This document shows, one piece after another, positions 1-6,050 of a stretch of 19,266 bases of DNA. The stretch is from contig DBVJ01000113.1 of the NCBI GenBank assembly GCA_002308115.1, forward strand, positions 16,647 to 35,912. Reading direction: 5' to 3'. The stretch is from Lachnospiraceae bacterium UBA1267. Lineage in GTDB: Bacteria; Bacillota; Clostridia; Lachnospirales; Lachnospiraceae. The translations under genes were made by a program, and so were the position numbers. Each line of letters opens with the position of its first letter. Position 1 is the first letter of the stretch. The notes under the pieces were generated by a model. That model was not told where the DNA came from. It worked only from the letters and a program-made list of their open reading frames with translations, and did no database searches.

Positions 1-450
1 CTCATCCGAAAGATCGCGGACGAGCTCCTCAAAAGAACGGACGTGAAAGCCTTCTACATGCCGCAGAATTACGAGGATACGCTGCCATTTGACCAGACAC
101 CCGTCGACTATCTGGCGCCTTCCGGCCACAAAGACGAGATCACTCAGGTGCGCACCTACCTCGGTTCCATGAAGTACACGGCGGAGGAAATGTTCCACCC
201 CATCCGTGAACTTTCCGGCGGTCAGAAGGCCAAGCTCCTTCTTCTGAAAATCAGCCTGACCGAGACCGACGTCCTGATCCTGGACGAGCCCACCCGGAAT
301 CTCTCGCCGCTTTCCGCACCTGAGATCCGCGGGATCCTGCGTAGCTTCGGCGGAGCCATGATCGCCGTCTCTCATGACAGAAAATTCATCCGTGAAGTTT
401 GCGAAAAGGTCTATGTTCTCGGACCGGAAGGACTGGCGCTTCAGGAATAA
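1..450 (+). CDS. ABC-F family ATPase, C-terminal part (5' truncated by window)
   Basis: The reading frame is open from base 1 to the TAA at 448-450, so this is the last 149 residues of a longer protein. It is the second nucleotide-binding domain of an ABC-F ATPase. These are soluble twin-ATPase proteins that bind the ribosomal E site and relieve stalling or protect against antibiotics. Visible motifs are the Q-loop (MPQNYED), the ABC signature LSGGQ, Walker B VLILDEPT and the H-switch SHDR. After Walker B, the usual NHLD is replaced by RNLSPLS, as in a subset of Bacillota ABC-F proteins I recall. Walker A lies upstream of the window. No terminator follows; a fresh promoter starts 6 nt after the stop. 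The family is clear, but housekeeping versus resistance type cannot be decided from this fragment. Confidence 0.88.
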   Translation, partial: LIRKIADELLKRTDVKAFYMPQNYEDTLPFDQTPVDYLAPSGHKDEITQVRTYLGSMKYTAEEMFHPIRELSGGQKAKLLLLKISLTETDVLILDEPTRNLSPLSAPEIRGILRSFGGAMIAVSHDRKFIREVCEKVYVLGPEGLALQE

Positions 451-456
451 AGATGC

Positions 457-485
457 TTGAAAGAATATCAGTCTGCGTTTATGAT
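457..485 (+). promoter_or_regulatory. Sigma-A promoter for the zinc-ribbon/pcp operon
   Basis: TTGAAA at 457-462, a 17-nt spacer and TATGAT at 480-485. This is a near-consensus housekeeping promoter placed right after the ABC-F stop. The predicted start is near 492, about 39 nt before the ATG at 531. A 12-bp palindrome overlaps the -10 and the start site. Confidence 0.65.
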
Positions 486-494
486 GACGTCATC
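483..494. promoter_or_regulatory. 12-bp perfect palindrome over the -10/+1 (operator-like)
   Basis: GATGACGTCATC reads the same on both strands and overlaps the last bases of the -10 box. A dimeric regulator bound here would block transcription of the operon. That role is inferred from position only; no regulator is identified. Confidence 0.4.
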
Positions 495-530
495 CGATCA
501 TGAAACGACGCATTGCACAGGAGGCAACAT

Positions 531-1100
531 ATGATCCAATGTAGAAACTGCGGGATGGAACTGCCCGATATCGCAAAATTCTGCCCGAAGTGCGGCAAGA
601 TGGTCGCACCCGCAGAGCCCTTGACCGAGGGAAGAGAGAACCCGCCGGCGCCTCAGACATCTTATCCGACGCCGGCACCCTATCTTGCGCCAACGCCCCA
701 GCCAGCTTACCGTGAGACGGAAGTCCAGCCCTATCAGGCGACCCGCCAAGAGACAGAAGTCCAGCCTTATCAGGCTGCTCCCGCGGAGCCGGAGGGCACC
801 CCATCGGAGATCTCGGTCTTTGTGATGGGGATCGTTTCGATCGCCCTCGCGACCAGCGGCCTTCCCGGCCTGATCCTGGCAATCATCACCCAGTCGAAGG
901 CCCGCGCAAGAGAGCAGGCGATCGGTCCGCTTACGGGCAAGGCCAAGACCGGCCTGACCCTTGCGAAGATCGCCCTCCCGCTCAGCATTTTCTTTATTGT
1001 GCTGTGGACCGTAGACGTGATCGTGAACGCCATCGCCACCTGGAGAACGTTTTCCTTCCTCAGGGAGCTTTTCCAGGAATTCCGCAGGCATGTGAGGTAA
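531..1100 (+). CDS. Zinc-ribbon protein with proline-rich linker and two membrane segments
   Basis: A 189-residue protein of unknown function. The N-terminus has a zinc ribbon with Cys at residues 4, 7, 18 and 21 (CRNCG and CPKCG). A Pro-rich linker at about 28-90 contains an 11-residue motif repeated twice (ETEVQPYQA). Two hydrophobic segments follow, at about 93-119 and 130-158, and then a short basic tail. The layout resembles the many Bacillota zinc-ribbon plus DUF4190-like membrane proteins, but I cannot name a family with certainty. The ATG at 531 is chosen because AGGAGG at 519-524 sits 6 nt upstream; an in-frame TTG at 513 has no such site. Pyroglutamyl-peptidase starts 11 nt after the stop, so the two are probably co-transcribed. 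Confidence 0.8.
   Translation: MIQCRNCGMELPDIAKFCPKCGKMVAPAEPLTEGRENPPAPQTSYPTPAPYLAPTPQPAYRETEVQPYQATRQETEVQPYQAAPAEPEGTPSEISVFVMGIVSIALATSGLPGLILAIITQSKARAREQAIGPLTGKAKTGLTLAKIALPLSIFFIVLWTVDVIVNAIATWRTFSFLRELFQEFRRHVR
714..775 (+). repeat. In-frame 36-bp-period direct repeat in the linker
   Basis: Two 26-bp copies, at 714-739 and 750-775, differ at 2 positions and are spaced 36 bp start to start, which is 12 codons. They encode the duplicated ETEVQPYQA motif of the zinc-ribbon protein linker. Both differences are at third codon positions and synonymous, so the peptide is retained. Confidence 0.8.
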
Positions 1101-1111
1101 GGGAGCCTGCC

Positions 1112-1723
1112 GTGAACGGAATGCCTCACCCCATCCTTCTTACCGCCTTTGAAGCTTTCGGCGGTGACAAAATGAACCCGACCGCGCTGATTCTTGACCG
1201 GTTTCCGGAAGAGATCGGCGAGCTTCCGGTACGGAAAGTGCTGCTGCCCGTGGAGTTTATCCGGGCGCAGGAGATCGCATTTTCCGCGTACGATGCGTAC
1301 CGGCCGGCGGCTGTGATCATGCTGGGGCAGGCGGGCGGACGGAGGGCGATCTCTCTGGAGGGAACCGGGCGGAATCTGATGAATGCAAGGATCCCGGACA
1401 ACGCAGGCTATGAGCCGAAAGGGATTCCGGTCGCGGAAGACGGGCCGGAAACGCTTCAGGCCACTTTGCCCATAGAGGAGATCCTCGAGGCGATCCGTTC
1501 GCATGAGATTGCCTGCGAACGGTCTGACGACGCAGGCGGATATGTCTGTAATGCGCTTCTGTACGGAATGCTTCATCACAACAAAGGAGTGGTTCCGACG
1601 GGCTTCATTCACGTGCCGTATATCCCGGAGCAGGGACACCCTGAGAAACCGTCCATGGAACTTGGGAAGATCCGCCAGGGGATCCTGACTGCCGTAGAAA
1701 CAGCAGTGAAAGAAACCAAATGA
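1112..1723 (+). CDS. pcp: Pyroglutamyl-peptidase I
   Basis: A cysteine peptidase (family C15) that removes N-terminal pyroglutamate from peptides in the cytoplasm. The protein is 203 residues, close to the usual 200-215. It begins with the family pattern ILLTAFEAFGGDKMNPT. The catalytic triad is visible: Glu in ISLEGTGRN, Cys in GGYVCNALLYG and His in GFIHVPYIPEQ. The conserved ARIPDNAGYEP stretch is also present. GTG at 1112 is preferred because AAGGGAG at 1099-1105 lies 6 nt before it. The in-frame ATG at 1121 is 15 nt from that site and would cost three residues. A longer frame open from 1004 overlaps the preceding gene and is not needed. Identification is secure. Confidence 0.92.
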   Translation: MNGMPHPILLTAFEAFGGDKMNPTALILDRFPEEIGELPVRKVLLPVEFIRAQEIAFSAYDAYRPAAVIMLGQAGGRRAISLEGTGRNLMNARIPDNAGYEPKGIPVAEDGPETLQATLPIEEILEAIRSHEIACERSDDAGGYVCNALLYGMLHHNKGVVPTGFIHVPYIPEQGHPEKPSMELGKIRQGILTAVETAVKETK

Positions 1724-1795
1724 AATACTTTCAGTAAAACAGTGCAAATTTTTCTTGATTACAGTTTGTAAATAAGGATACACTTTTGAAAATGC

Positions 1796-1824
1796 TTGAA
1801 TAATAAACGGTTTCGCTTTATAAT
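1796..1824 (+). promoter_or_regulatory. Sigma-A promoter for the tetR-family gene
   Basis: TTGAAT at 1796-1801, a 17-nt spacer and a perfect TATAAT at 1819-1824, in an AT-rich gap. The predicted start is near 1831, leaving a leader of about 56 nt. TTTCGCTTT at 1811-1819 is matched by its exact complement AAAGCGAAA at 1869-1877, a possible pair of operator half-sites for autoregulation. Confidence 0.7.
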
Positions 1825-1886
1825 ACTCTTTCATAATATGCAACTTTGTCTCACCGGCATCCAGATCGAAAGCGAAAGGGACCATT

Positions 1887-2453
1887 ATGTTTGATTCGCC
1901 TACGAAGAACCGGATTGCAGAAGCATTCAAGACTTTACTGAAAGAGAAACCGTATTCCTCCATCAAAGTCAAAAACATTGTGGATCTGGCAGGGGTTTCC
2001 AGCATGACCTTCTATCGGAGTTTCTCTGATAAGGACGAGATGGTGGAAAACATCTGTTTTGAGGACCTGATGTTGTTCACCAAGATCTACGGCAGCAACG
2101 CAGAACTGAGATCCATTACGGTCTGCATGCTGAATACGATCAAAAGCAACAGCGGCTTTTACGGTGCCTTGTTTAAAGACGAGGATTCGATGGACAGCTT
2201 CATGCGTGCACTCAGCCGTGTGTCTTATGAGGCTACGGGAACCAAGGGTTCGGCAACGACACTTTCCAACTGCAAAGAGATCCTGCAGGAGTGGGCCAAC
2301 GAAAACTTCGCAACTTCCGTGGACGATGTCTACACGAAATGGATCGCTGAAATGCCGCTCCGCGCAGTCTTGAACGAAAAGGAATTGGCTGCGGCGATCA
2401 AATCCTTCGAAAAGCGCACGCTGGAAGAGTTTAAGAAGCAGACCAAGAAGTAA
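1887..2453 (+). CDS. TetR/AcrR-family transcriptional regulator
   Basis: A 188-residue protein with the classic TetR N-terminus. A helix-turn-helix occupies about residues 10-56 (RIAEAFKTLLKEKPYSSIKV, then IVDLAGVSSMTFYRSFSDKD), followed by a divergent all-helical ligand-binding and dimerisation half of about 130 residues. Proteins of this kind usually repress a neighbouring gene until a small ligand binds. Start: ATG 1887 with AAAGGG at 1875-1880, 6 nt upstream. It is monocistronic, with its own promoter and a strong hairpin directly after the stop. No efflux pump or enzyme is divergently paired with it, so the target is unknown; autoregulation is plausible. DNA binding by TetR type is near certain, the ligand is not. 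Confidence 0.9.
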   Translation: MFDSPTKNRIAEAFKTLLKEKPYSSIKVKNIVDLAGVSSMTFYRSFSDKDEMVENICFEDLMLFTKIYGSNAELRSITVCMLNTIKSNSGFYGALFKDEDSMDSFMRALSRVSYEATGTKGSATTLSNCKEILQEWANENFATSVDDVYTKWIAEMPLRAVLNEKELAAAIKSFEKRTLEEFKKQTKK

Positions 2454-2473
2454 AGAACGATCGGGCCCAAAGA

Positions 2474-2513
2474 CAGAAAGGCTTCGCCGGAATCATACGG
2501 CGGAGCCTTTCTG
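2474..2513 (+). terminator. 16-bp hairpin after the tetR-family gene
   Basis: The arms at 2474-2489 and 2498-2513 pair over 16 bp with one T-G position and an 8-nt loop. The GC-rich core and position, 21 nt after the stop, fit a terminator. The downstream T-run is poor (CTTGAAATAT), so efficiency is uncertain. The next promoter's -35 starts 2 nt after the hairpin. Confidence 0.65.
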
Positions 2514-2514
2514 C

Positions 2515-2543
2515 TTGAAATATCCCGGCAAAAGACCTATAAA
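2515..2543 (+). promoter_or_regulatory. Sigma-A promoter for thrC-thrH
   Basis: TTGAAA at 2515-2520, a 17-nt spacer and TATAAA at 2538-2543. The predicted start is near 2550, giving a leader of about 34 nt. That is too short for a T-box or leader-peptide attenuator, so threonine control by those routes is not visible here. Confidence 0.65.
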
Positions 2544-2583
2544 CAAAGAAAGCATGGTGAATGAGCCTGGAGAGGGGGACGGC

Positions 2584-4161
2584 ATGGAATACCAAAGCAC
2601 AAGAGGACTTTCAACGATAACTTGCGGTGCGGATGCTGTACTCGCCGGCATTGCGCCGGACGGCGGGCTGTATCTTCCTTTGAGTTTTGAAAAGCCTTTC
2701 GACTGGAAGGCGCTGATGGACAAAGACTTCCAGGGACAGGCGGAAGCAGTTTTCTCGTGGTTTTTTGATGATCTTCCGGACATTCCAGGCATTGTCCGAA
2801 GGGCCTATGAGGGGAAGTTTTCTGATCCGGAGGTGACGCCGCTTCGAAAAGTCGGCGACCGGTGGGTGCTGGAACTCTTCCACGGACCAACCAGCGCATT
2901 TAAAGACGTTGCACTGTCTGCGCTGCCGGTACTGCTTTGTGAAGCGCGCGAAAAGAAGATTCGTGAAGAAGGCTCCGCGCCGGAAATACTGATCCTCACT
3001 GCAACCAGCGGCGACACCGGAAAGGCTGCGCTCGAGGGTTTCAAAGACGTGCCGGGCATCCGTATCCATGTGTTCTATCCTTACGGCGGCGTGAGTCCGG
3101 TCCAGGAGCGGCAGATGAGCTCCCAGGAGGGGAACAATGTGCGTGTGTCCGCGATCCGCGGTAACTTCGACGATGCACAGACCGCCGTCAAAGAGATCTT
3201 TTCGAAAATGAAGGCGGAGGCTTCGGGCAATGAACGCACGGTGCTTTCCTCCGCAAATTCCATCAACATCGGACGGCTTGTGCCGCAAATCGTCTATTAT
3301 TTCAAAGCTTATGCGGATCTTCTGAAAGAAGGCGCGATCCGTATCAACGACCCGGTGGATTTCATGGTGCCGACCGGCAATTTCGGCGACATTCTCGCAG
3401 GCTATCTGGCCCGCAGGCTCGGGCTCCCGGTCGGACGGCTGATCTGCGCGTCGAACCGGAACGATGTGCTGACAGATTTCCTCATGAGCGGTGTGTATGA
3501 CAAGAGACGCCCGTTCTACAAGACCGGCTCGCCTTCGATGGACATTCTCGTCTCCTCAAATCTGGAGAGGCTTTTGTTCATGGAAGCCGGCGAAAATGCT
3601 TCCAAGCTCGTCCGGGGCTGGATGGAAGAACTCAGAGAGAAAGGCGTGTACGCCATTTCCTCGGAAATGCGCGCGAAGATCCGCGAGGTGTTCGTGCCGG
3701 GCTCGGCAAGCGAGGAAGAGACCGGAGAGACCATCCGGAAAGTTTTCAAAAAGCATCATTATCTTCTGGACCCGCACACGGCAGTGGCCTGGTGTGTATC
3801 AGAGAAGATCAGCGCGGAAGACCGCGCCGTGTCGGAAGCCTATGAAGCCGCCATGGGGGATACGGAAGTTCAGAAGAAGGCAGTTGAACAGCGGCACTTC
3901 TCTCTGGGCTCTCCGGGAGCGGGGAAAGCGATGGTCGTACTGTCCACGGCAAGTCCCTATAAATTCCCGCGGACGGTGCTCGCGGCTTTGGGCAGGACGG
4001 CAGACGAAGATGATTTCAAAGTGATGGACGAGCTTCACCAGGCGACGCGGACAGTTGTGCCCCAAAATCTGGCAGCCCTTAGGGATAAGCCCGTCCGGTT
4101 TACGGAAGTGCTGGAACGTGAAGAACTGTTTTCCGTGGTGAAAGAGGAGATGAAGGGATGA
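2584..4161 (+). CDS. thrC: Threonine synthase
   Basis: A PLP enzyme that converts O-phospho-L-homoserine to L-threonine, the last step of threonine synthesis in the cytoplasm. The protein is 525 residues, slightly longer than the roughly 430-500 usual for the bacterial form. It starts with the typical YQSTRG pattern and carries the PLP-lysine motif HGPTSAFKDVAL (Lys 107), the TATSGDTGKAAL phosphate/PLP loop and PTGNFGDILAGY. ATG 2584 is chosen: GAGGGGG at 2572-2578 lies 5 nt upstream and the family start falls here. An upstream in-frame TTG would lie inside the promoter. The stop overlaps the start of thrH by 4 nt (ATGA), implying translational coupling. Identification is secure. Confidence 0.95.
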   Translation: MEYQSTRGLSTITCGADAVLAGIAPDGGLYLPLSFEKPFDWKALMDKDFQGQAEAVFSWFFDDLPDIPGIVRRAYEGKFSDPEVTPLRKVGDRWVLELFHGPTSAFKDVALSALPVLLCEAREKKIREEGSAPEILILTATSGDTGKAALEGFKDVPGIRIHVFYPYGGVSPVQERQMSSQEGNNVRVSAIRGNFDDAQTAVKEIFSKMKAEASGNERTVLSSANSINIGRLVPQIVYYFKAYADLLKEGAIRINDPVDFMVPTGNFGDILAGYLARRLGLPVGRLICASNRNDVLTDFLMSGVYDKRRPFYKTGSPSMDILVSSNLERLLFMEAGENASKLVRGWMEELREKGVYAISSEMRAKIREVFVPGSASEEETGETIRKVFKKHHYLLDPHTAVAWCVSEKISAEDRAVSEAYEAAMGDTEVQKKAVEQRHFSLGSPGAGKAMVVLSTASPYKFPRTVLAALGRTADEDDFKVMDELHQATRTVVPQNLAALRDKPVRFTEVLEREELFSVVKEEMKG

Positions 4162-4757
4162 ATATCGTCTGTCTGGACATGGAAGGCGTCGTGACCCCAG
4201 AGATCTGGATCGCATTTTCCGAAGAATCGGGGATCCCGGAGCTTCGGCGTACGACCCGCGACGAGCCGGATTATGACAAACTGATGCGCTGGCGGCTTCA
4301 GATCCTGAAAGCGCACGGCCTGGGACTCAAAGAAATCCAGGAAGTGATCTCCAGGATCGATCCGCTCCCCGGCGCGAAGGCGTTTCTGGACGAACTTCGA
4401 AAAGACGGCCCGGTCATTATCTTAAGCGACACCTTTGAACAGTTTGCGGCCCCGCTCATCGCGAAACTGGGTTATCCGCTTCTCATGTGCAACACATTGG
4501 AAGTGGCGCCGGACGGGGAGATCACGGGCTTTACGATGCGCACAAAAGAGACGAAACGTTCGACCGTCCTAGCGCTGAAATCCATCGGTTACGACGTCAT
4601 CGCCTTCGGCGACAGCTACAATGATCTCGGAATGATCCTTGAAGCCGGGAAGGGCTTCTTCTTCCGCACCACCGAAACGCTGCGAAAAGAGTATCCCGAA
4701 ATTCCCGCATACGAAGAATACAGCGATCTCCTGGACGCGATCCGCGAGGCATATTAA
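4158..4757 (+). CDS. thrH: ThrH: phosphoserine phosphatase / phosphoserine:homoserine phosphotransferase
   Basis: A HAD-superfamily enzyme of 199 residues. It closely follows the Pseudomonas ThrH pattern: CLDMEGVVTPEIWIAF at the N-terminus with Asp 7 as nucleophile, TTRDEPDYDKLM, motif II Ser 90 in IILSDTF, and motif IV GDSYND (Asp 152, Asp 156). ThrH is known to dephosphorylate phosphoserine and to transfer its phosphate to homoserine, which yields the substrate of ThrC. The 4-nt overlap with thrC supports the second role here; this is inference from context. The alternative, ordinary SerB-type phosphatase, is less likely because the DxEG motif and the whole N-terminal block match ThrH. No homoserine kinase lies in the window. 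Confidence 0.9.
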   Translation: MNIVCLDMEGVVTPEIWIAFSEESGIPELRRTTRDEPDYDKLMRWRLQILKAHGLGLKEIQEVISRIDPLPGAKAFLDELRKDGPVIILSDTFEQFAAPLIAKLGYPLLMCNTLEVAPDGEITGFTMRTKETKRSTVLALKSIGYDVIAFGDSYNDLGMILEAGKGFFFRTTETLRKEYPEIPAYEEYSDLLDAIREAY

Positions 4758-4762
4758 GACCG

Positions 4763-4780
4763 CACGGATCACTCTCCGTG
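4763..4780. terminator. Weak hairpin between convergent genes
   Basis: CACGGA at 4763-4768 pairs perfectly with TCCGTG at 4775-4780 across a 6-nt loop. It lies in the 11-nt gap and the end of the minus-strand lipoprotein gene, where thrH and that gene converge. There is no T-run, so termination is only a possibility. Confidence 0.3.
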
Positions 4781-6004
4781 GAAGAATAAGAGGACCGTGT
4801 TTTGTGTTTCAGAGGAACGATCCTCCGAAAGACGTATCAGCCAGTTTCCCGACGGGGAGCGCGAAATGCTCTGAATGAGAGAGGGACCTCCCGAAACATT
4901 CAGAACGGTCTCTTCCAGTTTGCCGTCATTGAGGGTGAAGATTCCGGAAAGATCCAGCTCATCCCGGGAGAAAATGAGCCGGTACACAGCCGGCTTTCCG
5001 CCGCCTTTAGACAGGGAATAGATGTCATCCCCTGAAAATAGTGCTTCCCCGGTCTCCAGGTTCACGACAGCCCGCAGGATCGCAAAGTTTTCGTAGAAGA
5101 GGTAACGGCCGTCCAGAACGGCAAAGCCGCTTACCATCATGCCAAATTCGTTCCGCACGTCCGTTTCGCCTGTCATGCCGTGAACCGTAAGCCCCGCGGG
5201 GATCAGACTGTCATTCAGACTCTTCACAGTGATTTTCCGGTATTCCAGATCGTAGGAATCCAGAAAGAGCTCGTTGCCGTTTCCTGAGTTCTGAAGCCGA
5301 AGCACATACAATGTGCGCTCGTCCGCATAGATGCTTCTCAATGAACCCTGCTTTTCGGCTGCCCCGTCATAACTCAGGACTTCCCTGACCGTTCCGTTTT
5401 CCGGGTCAAACTCATAGATCTTGTCTGCTTTCTCAGTATCCGTTTCATGATTCATGATCCAGAGCTTTCCGTTGGCGGCCGTGAGGGCGGCATAGGGGAA
5501 GCCGTATTCCGTAACGGAAAACCGGGACATGGTCTCCTTCAGCGGATCGAAAGCCAGAAGCCAAAGCGTATCCGGCTCATGGTCCATCGGGTTTCCGGAA
5601 ACAGCCAATGTGTAAACGATTCCATTCAGTTCCGTGCGGGTGTAGAAAGCCTCATAACCCTGATCCGCGAGCGTCCCGAGGAGGAGATCCTTGCGGTCCT
5701 CATAGCGGAAGAAATGATATTCCGCAGGCGCGGAGAACTGATTCTCGCGCGGCTCCCAGATGCTGTAGAAGATACCCTTGTCCGCGGCGGTAAATGCGCC
5801 ACGGCGATCCAGCTCGCCGATCACGGTGCCATTCTCATCCACGACTGGGAGGGGGTTCTCGGGCGCCGTGGTTTCAACGGGGACCGGATCGGTCGCGTGT
5901 GTGCCGGAAGGCGTGCCGTCTTCCTGTCTGGAAGATGCGTTTCCGCAGGCGGAAGCAGCGAGAAGAAGCGTAACCATCAAAAAAGCCAGGAGCTTTTTCA
6001 TCAT
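4769..6004 (-). CDS. Lipoprotein of unknown function, probably beta-propeller-like
   Basis: A 411-residue exported protein. It has a basic N-terminus, a hydrophobic stretch and a lipobox ASAC ending at Cys 20, so it should be lipidated and held on the outer face of the membrane. A Ser/Thr/Pro-rich linker follows (about 21-55). The rest is rich in short strands with recurring patterns such as KIYEFDPENGTVREVL and LWLLAFDPLKETMSRF, which resemble beta-propeller blades. No catalytic motif is recognised. The start is the ATG at 6004 of an ATG-ATG pair; AGAGG lies 7 nt upstream on the minus strand. A longer frame reaching 6136 overlaps the serpin gene and is rejected. It begins 46 nt after the serpin stop on the same strand, so the pair is likely an operon. 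Function unknown. Confidence 0.8.
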   Translation of the reverse strand: MMKKLLAFLMVTLLLAASACGNASSRQEDGTPSGTHATDPVPVETTAPENPLPVVDENGTVIGELDRRGAFTAADKGIFYSIWEPRENQFSAPAEYHFFRYEDRKDLLLGTLADQGYEAFYTRTELNGIVYTLAVSGNPMDHEPDTLWLLAFDPLKETMSRFSVTEYGFPYAALTAANGKLWIMNHETDTEKADKIYEFDPENGTVREVLSYDGAAEKQGSLRSIYADERTLYVLRLQNSGNGNELFLDSYDLEYRKITVKSLNDSLIPAGLTVHGMTGETDVRNEFGMMVSGFAVLDGRYLFYENFAILRAVVNLETGEALFSGDDIYSLSKGGGKPAVYRLIFSRDELDLSGIFTLNDGKLEETVLNVSGGPSLIQSISRSPSGNWLIRLSEDRSSETQNTVLLFFHGE

Positions 6005-6050
6005 TTCATTACCTCTGTTCATTAGATGCATGGATTCACCGAAAGACGCG

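Noticed and set aside
770..2005. 411-codon open frame on the minus strand across pcp and the start of tetR
   Set aside because: It is antisense to pcp, which has an intact catalytic triad, and it crosses a promoter. No family pattern is visible; GC-rich codon use produces such shadows.
2454..2583. T-box or threonine attenuator in front of thrC
   Set aside because: The hairpin at 2474-2513 lies upstream of the thrC promoter, and the leader is only about 34 nt; no specifier loop or threonine-rich leader peptide is present.
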